A DNA stretch of 64,000 bases from Volvox africanus. Lineage: Eukaryota > Chlorophyta > Chlorophyceae > Chlamydomonadales > Volvocaceae. The stretch lies in NCBI GenBank assembly GCA_030268105.1, contig BSDZ01000004.1, positions 5,684,001 through 5,748,000 on the forward strand, in the 5' to 3' direction. A program made the translations under genes and the position numbers. Below the pieces are notes generated by a model. The model was given only the letters and a program-made list of their open reading frames with translations. It made no database searches and had not been told where the DNA came from. This document shows, one piece after another, positions 13,701 to 26,519 of the stretch; the first letter of the stretch is position 1; the number at the start of each line of letters is the position of its first letter.

Positions 13701-15976
13701 AGCAGCAGCAACAATATTGCCGCTATGCTCCTTGGCTAGGCAAGGCAAGTCTCCCTCAACCCCAGAGCGGAGATCGGAAAGATAAAGGCGCCAATCCCAA
13801 GGCGCACACACTCACCTTGGCGCCGGTCTTGCCCTTGCCCTCCACGTCGCCGTCCACCACTATAACCTTGGCGCGTCTGCGGAGATAACCCCGGCAACAA
13901 TACGTTTGGAGGTGCGACTTCACGAATACGTCATTGGATGTCCGAATCGATTATCGGGAAGCCACCCTACATGCACGAATACACCTACACACACCCACAT
14001 GCCCTGACATCCCGCACGACATTGTGCCCTCCCTCCATCCGGATCTTGGGTCGGGTCCCGTTCCCCAGTGAGCCCGAATTCACATTACTTAGTGCACAAC
14101 GGAACATATTAACATGACTCCAATCTTTACTTCCTGATCCATCACTATTGCGGCCGCTTTAGCCAACATCGGCTTATACTTGTATTGTATCGTCAGGGCA
14201 TTGCATTGCATTGCCTCGTTGCGGATGTCTCCCTCAGCAGGTGAGTTTGTCGTTCAGAGAAGGGAATGATATACATTCCATCAGTGCCATTTTTGGTATT
14301 TTCCTGAGCATCCTTGGGAGCATGCAACCAACCACAGCTGCCACTGCGCCATACCTAATTAGGCAAGCAAAGCCATTATCATGGCACTCCAATGGGCGGA
14401 CAGTCATGGCTTCCCAATCCCTCCTGGGCTCCCGAACCGCCATCCCCTCTCAGCCCCATAGGCACTGAATTGAGTTGACTGAGGAGCCCGCATCATAACC
14501 CAACCCATCAGGCAGCCTCAGTCAAGGCCCCCAGATGTGGCCCGACCCTCCCAAAGGTCCTTCCATTGCTCAGGCGTAGCTGCGGTGAACTCCCCTTCCC
14601 TAACAGGAAACACGATCTCTGAGGTGCCGCTCATCTTATGTCTCCCATCTCCTCCTGCTCTACTGCTGCTGCTACTGCTGCAAATACCCCTATCGCCAAC
14701 TACTGCGGGCCCAGCGGTGTGTATTGGTAGCTGCTATCGATCACCGATGGTTCGAATCAAGCCCTGTAGTGGTATCAGTGCTGGCGGTGGTGACGTCGAT
14801 ATTGGTGATGGTTCTAACGGTCCCCTCGATGAAGATACTGGCTCTCACTCCACTTAGCTGTCAGTCGAAGCCCCCAAACCCCAAACACCTCATATCAAAC
14901 CAATATTTTACATCCTACTTGGGCAATGCCTTGACGGCCGCATCGTCGCCCTCCAGGGAGGACAGCGGGACCAGCTTGAGGTTGGCAGCCGCCGTCTTGT
15001 CGATGAGCTCGTAGCGTTTGAAGAAGGCGAAAGCGGCAGTGGCGGCATCCAGGTCGGTCACACCTCGGGGGAAAAAAGGGAAGCGTGGGGCAGTGGCGGC
15101 GGCATTGCGTGTCAGGGATTGCGGATGGGATCTTGTAAACTACAGCTTCGGGGTGGATGTGTGTGTATGGGGGTGGGGGAGGGGGGACATCAGAGGAGAT
15201 GCGGCCAGGACAGAGAGGCACCTGAAAAGGAATCGTGGTCAACGGTGGAGCAAGGCGAGCAAGGGGACGGCATGATGAGAAAATACCGAGACGGTATCAG
15301 ACGGAGAAAGACACAGATGGCGTCTAGGGGGTCAGGTCAGGTTAGAATGTTAAGGAGCAACCCTTCCATGTATGTCCCGAACCCATCCCAATGTCACAGG
15401 TGTCCTCCTTAATAGCCCCTTTTACCAGCAGTGACCTTGAAGCCAGCTGCCAGGAGCTCGCGTATGATGCGGATGGACAGCTGGCCCTGTCCGCCTGCGT
15501 GAGTGGGGTACGAGAGAAGTCAAGAGGATGACAAGAAAAATAAGGATTCCACTGGCCCTGTAAGCAGCATGAGACAAGACGAGGGAAGCGTTATCCGATG
15601 TGCATTTAAATCATTGCCAACGGTGCTAATCTGGAACAAACCCTCTCCAGAGCTGTCAGGCCATTGGTCCGCGAGCTATCGCGCATATGGCGCAAGGCAC
15701 CGACTGACCTGTGACAAAGATGCTTGACCCTTTATAGGCAGCCTGGGCAACTGCTTTCCTCAATGCAATAGTGCCGATGGAAAGGGGAGAGCTGGCCGGT
15801 ACAGCGACTGCAGTGGCCTCCGCTTGCACGCGGACAGATTGCCGCCTGCTGCCAGCGACCAACCTTGCTCGACCGGAGACAGCTGCTCCACGCCGATTGC
15901 TGTTTATCACACATTTTGTGTGGCCGCTGCGACGCTGTGCAGCAGGCCGGGCCTGGCGCTGCGCGAGGAGCTGCAT
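7732..15976 (-). CDS. PTAC16/TIC62-like plastid NAD(P)-binding (atypical SDR) protein with repeat tail
   Basis: Fifteen exons join in phase to 773 aa: 15976-15709, 15494-15426, 15063-14919, 13876-13816, 13351-13160, 12380-12240, 11881-11819, 11493-11443, 11086-10910, 10650-10396, 10217-10110, 9597-9499, 9145-8826, 8496-8236, 7843-7732. The ATG at 15976 opens an Arg/Ser/Ala-rich chloroplast transit peptide ending near VRVQA. A Rossmann fold follows, with nucleotide-binding FVTGGQGQLS and the strand-helix pattern of the atypical SDR family (VVLVSTQPG, GLPYAIVRAYG). Then comes an Ala/Glu-rich helix, as in Arabidopsis PTAC16. The tail has six copies of a G-[ST]-GFFGFG-like motif with Lys/Glu-rich linkers, then Pro/Ser-rich PPKRSAS repeats and a Gln-rich end. 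Relatives are thylakoid-associated; TIC62 anchors FNR. The fold is sure; PTAC16 versus TIC62 orthology is inferred. Confidence 0.85.
9794..9962 (+). repeat. Dispersed intronic repeat, copy 1
   Basis: A roughly 165-bp block from GTATCGTCAGGGCATTGCC to ACCACAGCTGCCACAAC. It is nearly identical to blocks at about 12523-12690 and 14186-14344, all in introns of the same gene and in the same orientation. Confidence 0.85.
12523..12690 (+). repeat. Dispersed intronic repeat, copy 2
   Basis: Same block as at 9794-9962. With copy 3 it also shares an upstream extension (GGCTTATACTTGTATTG). Confidence 0.85.
14186..14344 (+). repeat. Dispersed intronic repeat, copy 3
   Basis: Same block as copies 1 and 2. 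The CATTGC/CTTGC run at its left end varies in unit number between copies. Confidence 0.85.
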
Positions 15977-17809
15977 CTCTCTTCGGCAGGCAGACCTAAA
16001 TGGCAAAGTCAATAAGGTCTGTTGTGATCAACACGCAGGACAAGTTTTAACCCTGTCTAGGGCTCAAAATGCAAGCAACCCCACCATTGTACGGCCTTAC
16101 CGAGATCGACCTGGTTGCTTCCGGGTTGATAACTGATTGCTTCTTCAGAACTTTTCGCACAATTTAACCTACAGAGATTGATATGAAGCAGTATGTACCA
16201 ATTCCAGTGCATAAACTAACTACTGCTCCACGGTTCTGCGCCGATTCGAGGCGCTAAGCTGACCTCAAGCGTTGCGGATTAACCTACAAAAGTAATTTTA
16301 TTGGCGTAATTGTAAAAAGGTGTCCATTAGACATTTCATGGGTGAGATCCTGTTTTTCACGGAAGATAGCGTTGGGAGTCTCACCCACCCGTGCATAACT
16401 TCGGACATCCTATCTGTCAGGCTCGCAATATTGTTGTCATCAGCATGCAATGTAGTATCTACGAGGCAAGTAGGCAACCTAGGAAAGCACATGGGTGATG
16501 ATGAAGGTGGTGGTCCACCTTGCCTCCCGCTGAAGTCCACACGTCTCCTCTGCCTGTTCCATCTCTTCCCTCTCTAGCTCTGCACCCAATCCCCCTTTCC
16601 TCATCCTCTCTTTGTGCCTAGCTTAGTCCCTGCCTTTCTCCCCCCCGGAATGTGTGTGGAAGAGGCTGGGAGAAGACGTAAATGCCGTAAACTTCGGCCC
16701 TCACTCACTCCTCGCTCGCTCGTCCAGCATCAAGCAGCAGAGAGCCGTACCCATGATTTGCAAGATACCACGAGTAGACGACTGAACCTTTTATTCCAAT
16801 GGCAGGCGTGGAGTTACCAGTGCGATTTTGCTGCACAGTGCATATAAAATAGGGTGCATCTCACTCTCACTCATTACACGTCGCACACTGATTGATATAA
16901 CATCCGAGTACTGAGGCGCCGCCGCCGTGGAATAAGTAAAAGTACGAAACGTCCTGCCAGCCACAGGCCGCAGCGGAGCCCCTTCAAAAACCCTTTATGT
17001 CTCCCCGGCCTCCTGGCCGATTCCTACATATATGCATCACATCACTTGACTCTTGACACTTGACTATACACTTAAATCGCGAGCAGCACTGCGAACCCTT
17101 CAAGTCCTACACCAACCACCGAGCCACCTCGCCCGGCACCCGATCGCACCTATCGCATACTGGCCTAATAGCTCCCCCGTACCAAGGGTAAACGACCTAG
17201 GACCTCGAGTATCTGTATTACATAGTTGGTCTACATCGCAGCTCTGCCTCAGTCGGCTGCCTCTCAGGTTTTTCGTCGATTTTGGCCGCGTTTCCCCTCT
17301 TCACAGCTGCTGGCGCTAGAGCAGGAACCTCATCGGGGCCCTAAATCTGTAACTAGCCTTCCAGGCCCCTTCGACAGGCAGACCGACACATTGTGCCTTA
17401 CCTCTCCTTGGGGTCTAGACGGTCCCGTGCGGGGTTGTGTTGCCCCTTCCGTCCTTTCCACACTCCCCCGAGCTCCTGTTGATCGCTCTTCTATCCCCTC
17501 CCCATCCCATCCGTGCAGTTTGTTATCAATACTCCGTTCAGGCGGACCTCCTTTCCCTCATCCTCACCTTACACCCATTAAACACCTGCGTGTCCGGCTG
17601 TCTCCTGGATTTTACCTTCCCAGCCCTCTTCTCCTTCAATCTCCACCCGTCAGACCATAAGTATCCCTTTCGGGGCTCCAGAGCGCCCACGCACACGGAC
17701 GCGGACACGGAACCCTGCCCTTTTACGTTTCCGCTACTCTACCACCGTTACCACCACTACCACCGACACTACCACCACTACTACCTCTACACCACCTCCC
17801 GCTTTTGTT
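15977..17809. other. Intergenic: upstream of the PTAC16-like gene and 3' flank of AK6
   Basis: Both flanking genes are on the minus strand, so this stretch should hold the 5' leader and promoter of one and the 3' UTR of the other. I see no coding exon or RNA gene that I can support. Confidence 0.5.
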
Positions 17810-19740
17810 TCACCGCGGCCCTGCTGCCATCATACCCTGCACCCATCCTACAATTATGGCCACGTTGCGCTCCAGGTCGTCCGTGTTGTCGCTTGTGAGC
17901 GGCTTCACGATCTCGGGTCTGACCCGGAGAGGGGGGAGGGAGAGGAGGGAAAGCGTGTGTGTACGTGCATTACGAGTGGTAAATGCGACAAAATAATGAA
18001 ATATCTATCATCATCCGAGTTCATTCCGAGCATCCATAAACCACTTTTTATGTACACAGCTGTATGTCAGCATTATGCAAATTTCACAGATGTTTTGCAC
18101 ATTTAATTATCCCTCCCTCCCTTCGTTAACCTCGCACCTGTAGCTCTCCGAGGCCTCTTCGAGCACCACCATCATGATCTCGCACTCCACATTCTCACTG
18201 ATCTTCTTCTCGGAGTATCCCCTGTAGTGACGGAATGATGGGAGCAACAGAGCGATCAATCAAGTCCACCCGCTGAAGGGCAACGGTGAAAACAGCAGAC
18301 CCACGCAGACCTACGCTGACCCACAGGGACGATAAATGTACGTGCACTGCACACTTACCTGTGTCCGTGTAAACACCGCACCTGGTGGCGGGTGGCCATG
18401 TCACTGCAATGTCTCCATCTTCCCCTGGAGATGTGATGTGCGGAGATGACGAGATGGATGATACGGCTGCAACCATACAACACTTCTCTTCGACCCTTCC
18501 CGCCTCTGCCCCTTCTCCTTCACTCTACAATCACTACCAACACCATCACTAACACCAAGCAATGCCGCCTCTACCGCAGCTCGGTGTGGGCACGCACCGC
18601 CGTTGCAACCGGTCGAATAGCTCCGTGTTGTTGGCTTGTAGCACCACTACCAGATCGAACCACCTGGCCGAAAAAACACACGGGCCGCAAGGCGCAGGGC
18701 GCAAACAGGGAAAAGGGTTATAAAGAGGGAGGGAGTTAAGAGCCGCTGTCCACCGCTGATGTGATAAGCGCCAAATACAATACGTGAACAGAAGTTCCGA
18801 CAAGACGCCTTGCAGCAACTAATCCCCTCTCAGCACGCCTACTGAGACTGGCAAAAATCCGGACTGTCATTCCTTTCGTCGGACATAGTTTTTCAGCTTT
18901 TTGTTAGGCTCTTTGCTTAGGCTCTTAGTTGTTAAGAGTCGTACCGCTCCGGGAAAAAGTCGCAGCCGTGATGATCCACCACGTTGCCGCCCTCCGCCAT
19001 CAGGTCCTCCATTGCATCACACACCTCGGGTGAAGTAGGAAGCGGGACAGGGAGGGGAAAAGGGGGATGACGAAAACTCCGACACAGAGAGAACTCGGGG
19101 AAGAATAGAAAATGGAGAGGAGGGTTCGCCAGATGGCGGACAAATGCAAGGGCTTCCGGATCTGGGTCAGCGAATGAGAGATTGTGTGACCCATGGTTCA
19201 TTCGCCAGGGAGGGAGGACGCGGGAAGGAAGTTGGGGCAGTTCACGCTGCAGAATGCAAATCTTGTTGGGAAAAAAGATGAGGGACTGGGGCCACGTACT
19301 GCCTTTGATACGAATGAGTGGTTTTGAGCCGGGCAGGTGGCGGGCATATGGGCTGGGGTTGGGTCCTCTCCATCGCGTCCCCGCAAATAGCCGCAACGGC
19401 TGCCAGTGAAGTCAGCTCAACCCATATAATTATGGGGCAATCGTTTGATTTACAGGAATCAAACATATTTAAGCAACACTCTCAGCGCTACCGCGGCGGC
19501 GCAGCCTGCGCATAGCACTAGCCGTAACGCTCAAAGTAAAAAATCTTAACTAACCTTATCTTCATCCAGATCAAAACATTCAAACTCTTCGTTCCAGCCG
19601 GAGTGAAGTCCTTTATCCCGGACCCATTCCCCTACATTGATATGCCGGAATCCCAGCGCTTGTGCCACAAGCTCTGAGGTCGTTGTCTTACCAGTCCCGG
19701 GTGTCCCAGTTATTAAAATATTTGGTCGTGAACGACTCAT
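17810..19740 (-). CDS. AK6: Adenylate kinase isoenzyme 6 (AK6/CINAP/Fap7 family)
   Basis: A small nuclear/cytosolic NMP kinase-ATPase; family members (Fap7, hCINAP) act in late 18S rRNA maturation. Five exons (19740-19555, 19024-18945, 18663-18598, 18221-18138, 17918-17810) join in phase to 174 aa, the usual size of the family. The P-loop is GTPGTGKTT at residues 12-20. Further family blocks are [38 protein letters not shown] and [22 protein letters not shown]. The start ATG lies just before the P-loop strand, as in homologues. Nothing is broken. Confidence 0.95.
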
Positions 19741-21532
19741 CTTATTCAAAAATGTTCGTCCGTGCAAGCCTTTCAAGAGTTGGGCGCACTCGTTCCCTTT
19801 ACTCGTCAGCGTGGATGTTATACATACGCCTTGAAAAGAAAAAAATACAAGGATCACTTTCCTGTTTCATCACAGTTACAAGGTGTACCTTACCATGCCA
19901 TACGTCGTAACTTTTCTGAGAACGGCAGTAGCCGCCGTACGTGCACAAGTACGCAGGATAATCGGCAATCACGATACAGAGGCGTCCGAGGACGTTATTA
20001 TGTAAGCCAGGTACATCAAGCTGCAAAAGTGGTCCATTTGGCTTTCGATTAACAATAGTTTTCCGTCCGGCCGGGCAGCAGGAGGTCGCGTAAGCATCCA
20101 TCCGACAGGCCGACGTGGTCCTGACGCAATCGCGCCAAATAGGTCATCTACGTCGCGTCGCGTTAAACACATGCTATATCCATGCTCCATCTAGTCGCTC
20201 CGAAACCGTCCAGATTCTATCCTAATCTATTGCCCCTTCCCGCCCCTTGCGAGTCACGACACCCGAACCATCCCGAAGTCCCACTCCCTGCCTGCCTGCA
20301 CCTCCCCGCAATTTTCTTGCAAACCTCCAAACCCCTCATAGCCCTCATGACCCTTAAACCGCTGGGCCGACGTACGTTTCTCCTCTGCAGCGCCGCGGCC
20401 TAAATACTGATGCTTACATCGCAAAATATTGATTGACGCCTTGGTCCTAATTGCGCTGAAGTCCAATCCCGAGTCCCTAACAGGAAAACAGAACACATAC
20501 ACTTGTGTCCACATAAGTATGTCCACATGGACATGAACGCTTTCACCTGGCCGCAAAACGAGCAAGGACACCGTACACCATCATCAGCATATCCGTACAT
20601 CACTGCGTACAGTCCTGTCAATTCATGGCCGTACTCGCCCTATAGGGTTGTGATCGCGGACACCCCAGCAAACCTGATGAGATTGAATGGGGTAATATCC
20701 CGGCACTCATCCGATATATACACAAACACACGCGCACACACCTACACGCATCCCTGAGCCCCAAGTATGACTATATGGCACACACCGCTCCTCTGACATG
20801 TGCCGTGAAACCCCTGCGCCCTTCATCCTGGCCTCTCCCTCCATATCTCTGTCGGGTCCGCGGCTTTCACTTCCTCCCCCTCCGTTGCCCCTTCTCTGTA
20901 CCGGGGTAGGGGCTTTGCTATCGGGCACTAAGCCGCACCAGCACCACCCTAAGTAGGTGTCAGGGAATGTCGCCCTAAGAGTTAGTGGGCCCGTACATCA
21001 TGCCATTTACTTCCTTCAACCAAAGTGTACTTCTCCGGGTCCCGTGAGATCAGGTCAGATAGGAAATGCACCTAAATTTGCCGCACGCACGCGTCACTCC
21101 ATCCTTCCCCCACTTCGTACTTTTCCTATTCCCCCCCCCCCCTTATATAACTCCCGTCCATAATTTAAGAAACAAGTCACGGCATTCCGTACTTGTAGTC
21201 AACATAAGAGTGTACACAAATACCTCGTAAACTGTCTGACAAACTGCCATAAAACACGCACGCACACACACACACACACACACACAGACACAAACACACT
21301 TGTTCACGCGTTGCGGTCTCCTACCCTAACCCTTCTCCCCTTGCTACAAGCAAAAGCCGTCCAGGCCCCTCCTCGTCCGCCTCACCTCCCCACCTCCACA
21401 TCGCTTTTGGGGGAAGCGTGTGGAAACAGCACCTCATCCCCTTTCCTCCTGGCCTTCACGTCACCCTAAAGCAGGTTATCACGTCCCCTTCGTCCCCTCA
21501 CTTACAGTGCGGAGATCCTGCTGTCGGTTTCC
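19741..21532. other. Intergenic: AK6 upstream and 3' flank of the transporter
   Basis: Contains a CA run (about 21262-21286), a short C run at 21130-21142 and no supportable exon. The part next to 19740 should contain the AK6 promoter. Confidence 0.5.
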
Positions 21533-24500
21533 TCACCCCGAGCCCACAGCGCCCCCGGCCGCGTGGTCCCCAGCGCCACTCCCGGCCCCTGTTCCCCCCG
21601 GCACCGCCGACACCGCCGCCCGTCTCCCCTCTTTGTCCTTCTCCTTGCCATCGGTGATAGGCTTCTTGCCGGTTCGCTGCAATGCGTACAGCGCCACCGC
21701 GACCAGGAAGCCCCCGGCCAGGTACTTCCAGCTCATAGGCTTCGGGAAGATCAGAAAGGACAGAATCACTTGACAGACCTGCGCATGGCGGGAAGAAACC
21801 AATCAGCATTTAAAATCCATGGTGACCCATATCGACATAAAATGATATCCGAGCATATATCCGAGCACTCTTGCAGCCAAGCAATCTACTACTGTAGTAA
21901 TAATACTAATAATAGCCGTAGTAATATCAACATAGGCCGCTCCCAAAACATGCAATGGAAACATGGCAGGTAACGCAGTGGTGAATGTGTTGATCGCGTA
22001 AGAGGACGCTGGCTTGGAGGGAAGCAACGTGAAGATTAGCTCATCCGTCCGCTCAAACGCACCTTACGCATGGACTTGACCACCTCGGCATTGGTCGCAC
22101 CGAAGTGTTTGATGAGCAGCAGAACCAGACACACCGTCACGTAGCCCAGGACGGAGAAGGCGCAGATGGTGGGGACGGTCTCCCGGTGCTGGGACGAGTG
22201 GACGAGAGCAGCCTGAAGCTCACCTGCGCCACCGGGTGCGTGTGCGTGCGTATGTGTGTGTAAGGTTTGTATGTATATGTGTATCCTCTCCCCCCCTTCC
22301 TCCCCCTTTCGTCTCCCCTCCTCTCCCCTAACCCAGACCCACCAGTGACACACAGCACCATGAAGGACTCCAGCGCCGCAAACATCGACAGGTAAGTCAT
22401 CACCTCCGCATGGCTGGCGGGGGTCTTGATGCGGAAGAACTGCCGCTCCTCTAGGTTGGCAGTCAGCGCATCGCACAGCTGCCCACAGAAGCGGCGGGAT
22501 CAAGGAAGCGGTGTTGAATGCGTTAGTGGCGGAAGGGGAGATTGGATTACCCGTTGGATTACCCTGCGTACTTAGCGGGTTGTGGCTTCCGATTTCGATT
22601 TCCTTTTGTTAACGAGAAGGGGGTAATAGAAGGGGGCAGAGACACAAGACCTGATACTGCTATGGCGACGCTGCTCATGGGTACAATCATACGAACCCAG
22701 GCAAAGGGGGTTGAGAGCTGCAGGGAGGAGGGGAGGGAGAGAGAAAGGAAAAGAGAGGGTGGGAGGGCGAGGCCTCAAGCGGACGAGGGACAGACAGATC
22801 TTCCGGCACTCCACCCCGCTGCATCAAGCGGAGGACCCTCATCATCCCCTCGCGTCTGCGCAGCCCCCATAGCCATCCCACTGACCTGACACGTGCAAAA
22901 CCCCTCCCCCCCCCCCGAACATTGGCTCAATCCATCATTAAGTGAATCACAGCAACCCACTTAGTGGGTGGCGTTCGTGCCAGGATTCCAGCAACTGGTT
23001 GGTGCTTTCCGACCCCCCTGTCCCCTTGCTCCCTGTAGCCGCCCGCCCGGCCCCTTCGCCCCATCTTACCAGCGCCACGGCAATGAGCGCCACCCCCACC
23101 CCACTGAAATTGGGTGTCCCTTCCGCGTCGCCCGCCGTGAACAGGGTGATGCCCACCACCAACAGCCCACCGGCGCCGTACTGTAGTGCACTGTAGCGCT
23201 GACCCACAACCAGGCTGTAACGCGTTCGAGGAACCGTTGAGGGGCCCGGGGTCCATGCGGAGGACAGACGGGCAGTTGGCGCCCGGAACAAGGTGGAGGG
23301 AGAGGATGACACTGAGTCGGAGCTGGAGTGGAAACAAACTGCGAAACAAACAAACGAACCGCACTGCCCCCCTCGCCTTACCAGCCGTATGGCCTCTACC
23401 CTCCTCCCTCCGTCTGTCTGTCCCCCCGCCTGTCCGTCTGTCCGCACGCCTATCTGTCGGTCTGTCAGTCATGAACTCCCGAGCGGCCCAGTGATTCGCG
23501 GCCTCTTTTGGGTTGCCCAGGGCTCCACCACACAACCATCGCCCGTTTGTCTTTCCCTATCCGGAGAGTGGCGCCTGTTTCCCCCCTGCCCTCCCCAACC
23601 GTGCCACACACGTGCGAAATAACCCCATACACACACACACAGACCTGCGGAAGGCCATGACGGGTATGACGCGGCAGGACTTGAAGACGATGCGGGTGGT
23701 GTAGTTCAGGTAATTGAGCGCCCAGTTGGTGAAGTAGGCACCAGCCATGGCAAGGATGGAGATCAGCGCATAGTCCTGTTGGCGGGACGAGAGGGCAGCA
23801 GGCGGGGCGGGGCGGCGGGGTGGTGCAGCAGGGGCGGGGCGAATGGGGGGGGAGAAATAGAAAAAAACCGAATCCTGGTGCTGATACTGGAGGAATGAGG
23901 ACTAACCACCGTGAGGGTCGGGTGATGGCTGACGTCGGGGGGGGGGGAGATGCAGCATGGAGGCTCAGCAAACCAGAAAGCAGGTGTGTGAAGCAGAGGA
24001 CGGGACGAGGAGGAAGGACAGATGCCAGGTGCTGCTGCTGAAGGAATAATGGCAAGCCGTGAAGGTCAGCTGACGTCTGGTGTCGTCCAAAGGAGGAAAT
24101 GTAGAAACAGCAGGAACATAGACAGGGACGTAGACAGACGCAGAAAGAAGACGCAAGAAGACGCAGCAAGAACAGGAACCGTAATGGTGTGCGCTATCGG
24201 CCATGTTGCTGGCGGCGAAGCGGTACCGTGAAAAACATTTGCTGGCGGCGAGAATACAAATGATATCTGACTGCCTTCTGCAGGCGCTGTCAGGCGTCGC
24301 CGACACGTGGTTGGTTGTTTTCTGCAAGGGGGAAATTGGGGCCAATGAGCCACTGCGCCATTCCCCCTGCCCTGCCCTGCCCTGCCCCCACTGGTCGCTG
24401 CCTGCCTGGGCTGCCGGCCCCTTTCTCCGTACTGGGCTTCCTCACTACAGCGCTCCATTGCCACTGCTGTTGTCTGCTGCGGGTCGCTCCCCGCCGCTGC

Positions 24501-25027
24501 CACTGCCGCTGCCACTGCCGCCGCCACTGCCGCCGCAACTGCCATTGCTGCAACCGCTGCCACTGCCGCCGCCGCTGCTGCTATTGAAATCCCGCAGTCG
24601 GATATTGCTATGGACCCATCGGCCTACCTTTGCTGTCTCCTCCTGGCTGCTGGCCGCGTCCACGCACACCCCGGGGTCCGGAACTGAAGCACCCGTTCGG
24701 CACCTTCCGCTGGAGCTTCACTCTACCCCATTTAAACAGCCTCCCCTCCCCTCCCCTCCCCAGGTGTCAACACAACAAAGCCCCGGGGGACCGAAACACG
24801 AAGAGGGCTATACACACACAAGGACACACAGCCCGCATTCGGTTTTTGGATATCTCACCCTGAGACTGGCATTCCGTTTAAAGCTGCGTGTGGCCGCGGA
24901 CTCCGCCAGACCGCAGGCCGAGTACGTCAAGTAGGTAATGAAGGTCATCCAGCCGCCGTACGTGAAGCCGGGGATGTTGAACACCTTCTCCTGGAGGGTG
25001 GAGAAACCCAGCGCTGTGGCGATGGAC
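21533..25027 (-). CDS. SLC35B-type nucleotide-sugar/PAPS transporter (5' exon not found)
   Basis: A multi-pass Golgi/ER membrane transporter; its closest resemblance is to the adenosine 3'-phospho-5'-phosphosulfate carriers SLC35B2/B3. Recognised exons are about 25027-24859, a short linker exon near 24680-24625, 23775-23645, 23215-23070, 22478-22343, 22223-22063 and 21778-21533; the last five join in phase. Diagnostic pieces are VFNIPGFTYGGWMTF, the block YFTNWALNYLNYTTRIVFKS (family: substrate-site helices), RYSALQYGAGGLLVVG, LCDALTANLEERQF, GYVTVCLVLLLIKHFGATNA and VILSFLIFPKPMSWKYL. The C-terminus is a Lys/Glu then Gly/Ala-rich tail. The N-terminal exon with the start codon was not identified, and the linker exon phase is unresolved. 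PAPS as substrate is inferred from family resemblance only. Confidence 0.8.
23865..23917 (+). repeat. Short dispersed repeat, copy A
   Basis: A block around TGGTGCTGATACTGGA...ACTAACCACCGTGAGGG, shared with about 28210-28262. The two copies are in introns of different genes. Confidence 0.7.
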
Positions 25028-26519
25028 CTGGTAGCGGGGTGGCGGGAGGACGGGATTCACCGCGGTTAAAACACACAATCACTGGAGGCGCAAGGAAGCG
25101 TGCGGGGGGTTGGAGACGGGTTTGGGGACGGGGAGGGGTATGGGCATATGTAAAGTGAAGGGTTGGATATTAACAAGCGCACGAGCGAGGTGGAGGGAGG
25201 GAAGGGGAGAAGGAGGGAAGAGAGGGACGGGGAAGGAAGAGAGAGGAGGGAAAGAGAGGGGAGGGAAGGGAAGGGAAGGGAAGGGAAGGATAGGGGAATG
25301 GGTGTAGGGTAATCCTGCTGGCGGCTCGGTTAAATCGAGCCCTGGCTTAGCTGCCATCCAAGGTAGCTCGGTATTTAACTCTGTGTTCAATACGTCGGAA
25401 ACCCGCATTGATGGAGTGGATATACGCGGCCGAGCGTTAACTACTGATTGCGACGGGAAAACAGTGTTGTGGCATGTTGACGATATCGAAAATGTCCACG
25501 AAGTCGAAAATATCCACCTAGCAGGCCAGAAACGCCCGCATGTGGGCCCCTTAGTCCCAGCAGTCGGGAGGCTTTATGTTTGTGTGTGTCCAGTCGATGA
25601 AACACGCTGCTTCAGCATTACTCTAACCGTGGTCAGCTGAAGCAGAATGGAAGACGCGACGTGGAAACCGCTGCGACTCTGCGGGCTGAGGTGCTGAGGT
25701 TACTGAGCTGCGACGAGGTGGTCGCCAATGCTGTCGGCAACGACCGACCAACAACCTCATGCAAAAATGGATCGACGCGCACATCTGACGTACCCTACTG
25801 CCAGGGCCATGAAAAATGCAGTCGGGCTGCGCGGTGGCTTCTGTTGGTGAGCGGGCTTGCTGCTCGCCTCGGCCTGTTTTACAGACATGGGCACCGGTTG
25901 GGAGACGGGTCTATTAGAAGGCAAGCAACTAGCTATTTAAGTCGAGGGGTTGAGGGTTTTGTAGATGAGCTGCTTCCTCTCATCCTATGCGCCACGCCGT
26001 CTCGTCGAACTCGTGAGCGCGGATGGCGAAGCATACCTGAGCCGCTTCAACGTCCGAACGTGCGACGACTGCATACCCTTCATCGTGCACTTCCTTCACC
26101 ATTGCGACTGCCTAGGCCGTGCAGCAGGCCACACACACGGACGACCAGACGGGAAGTTGCAGTCTGGACGTTGCGCGTTGGGCAGCAATATAAAAGTCAT
26201 ACGTTTTTACAAATTCAGTCTAAGTAAGTTTGCGTTACGACGACCACTGATCAGCACGATTTGCATTTGCATTTCTTGCATTCGGTTGCAGTACTCTTTA
26301 CTCGGTCGGACGGCTGGATCAAACATGATGAAACTCACTGCTATCAACAAAGGAATACCAGTAGCAAAAATATCGAGTCGACTGATGTAGTTATAAAGTT
26401 TGAAGCGAGTTGGTTAAATTCTTACTGTCGCGCAGCGACATGATCAGGGTGTGAAGCGTGTGAAGACAGAACGATATAGCTGGCATAAAATTTCCTTTGG
26501 GTATTGTATTTCGTTTGGC
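25028..26519. other. Region between the transporter and bL25 genes, divergent
   Basis: Should contain the missing first exon of the transporter and both promoters. A purine-rich tract made of GGGAAG/GGAGAA units spans about 25190-25292. A weak minus-strand candidate for the transporter start is ATG at about 25357 (MAAKPGLDL), but it lacks a clear donor. Confidence 0.4.

Noticed and set aside
14718..14780. GGTTCGAATC with nearby GGGC/GCCC, tRNA-like
   Set aside because: The T-stem does not pair and no cloverleaf fits.
24290..24600. Gly/Ser/Ala and Gln-rich frames on both strands
   Set aside because: They arise from a GCCACTGCCGCC repeat within a transporter intron.
25661..26390. Overlapping plus-strand frames of 140-190 codons
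   Set aside because: No family resemblance, no matching splice pattern, composition as in random GC-rich DNA; they lie where promoters of two divergent genes are expected.
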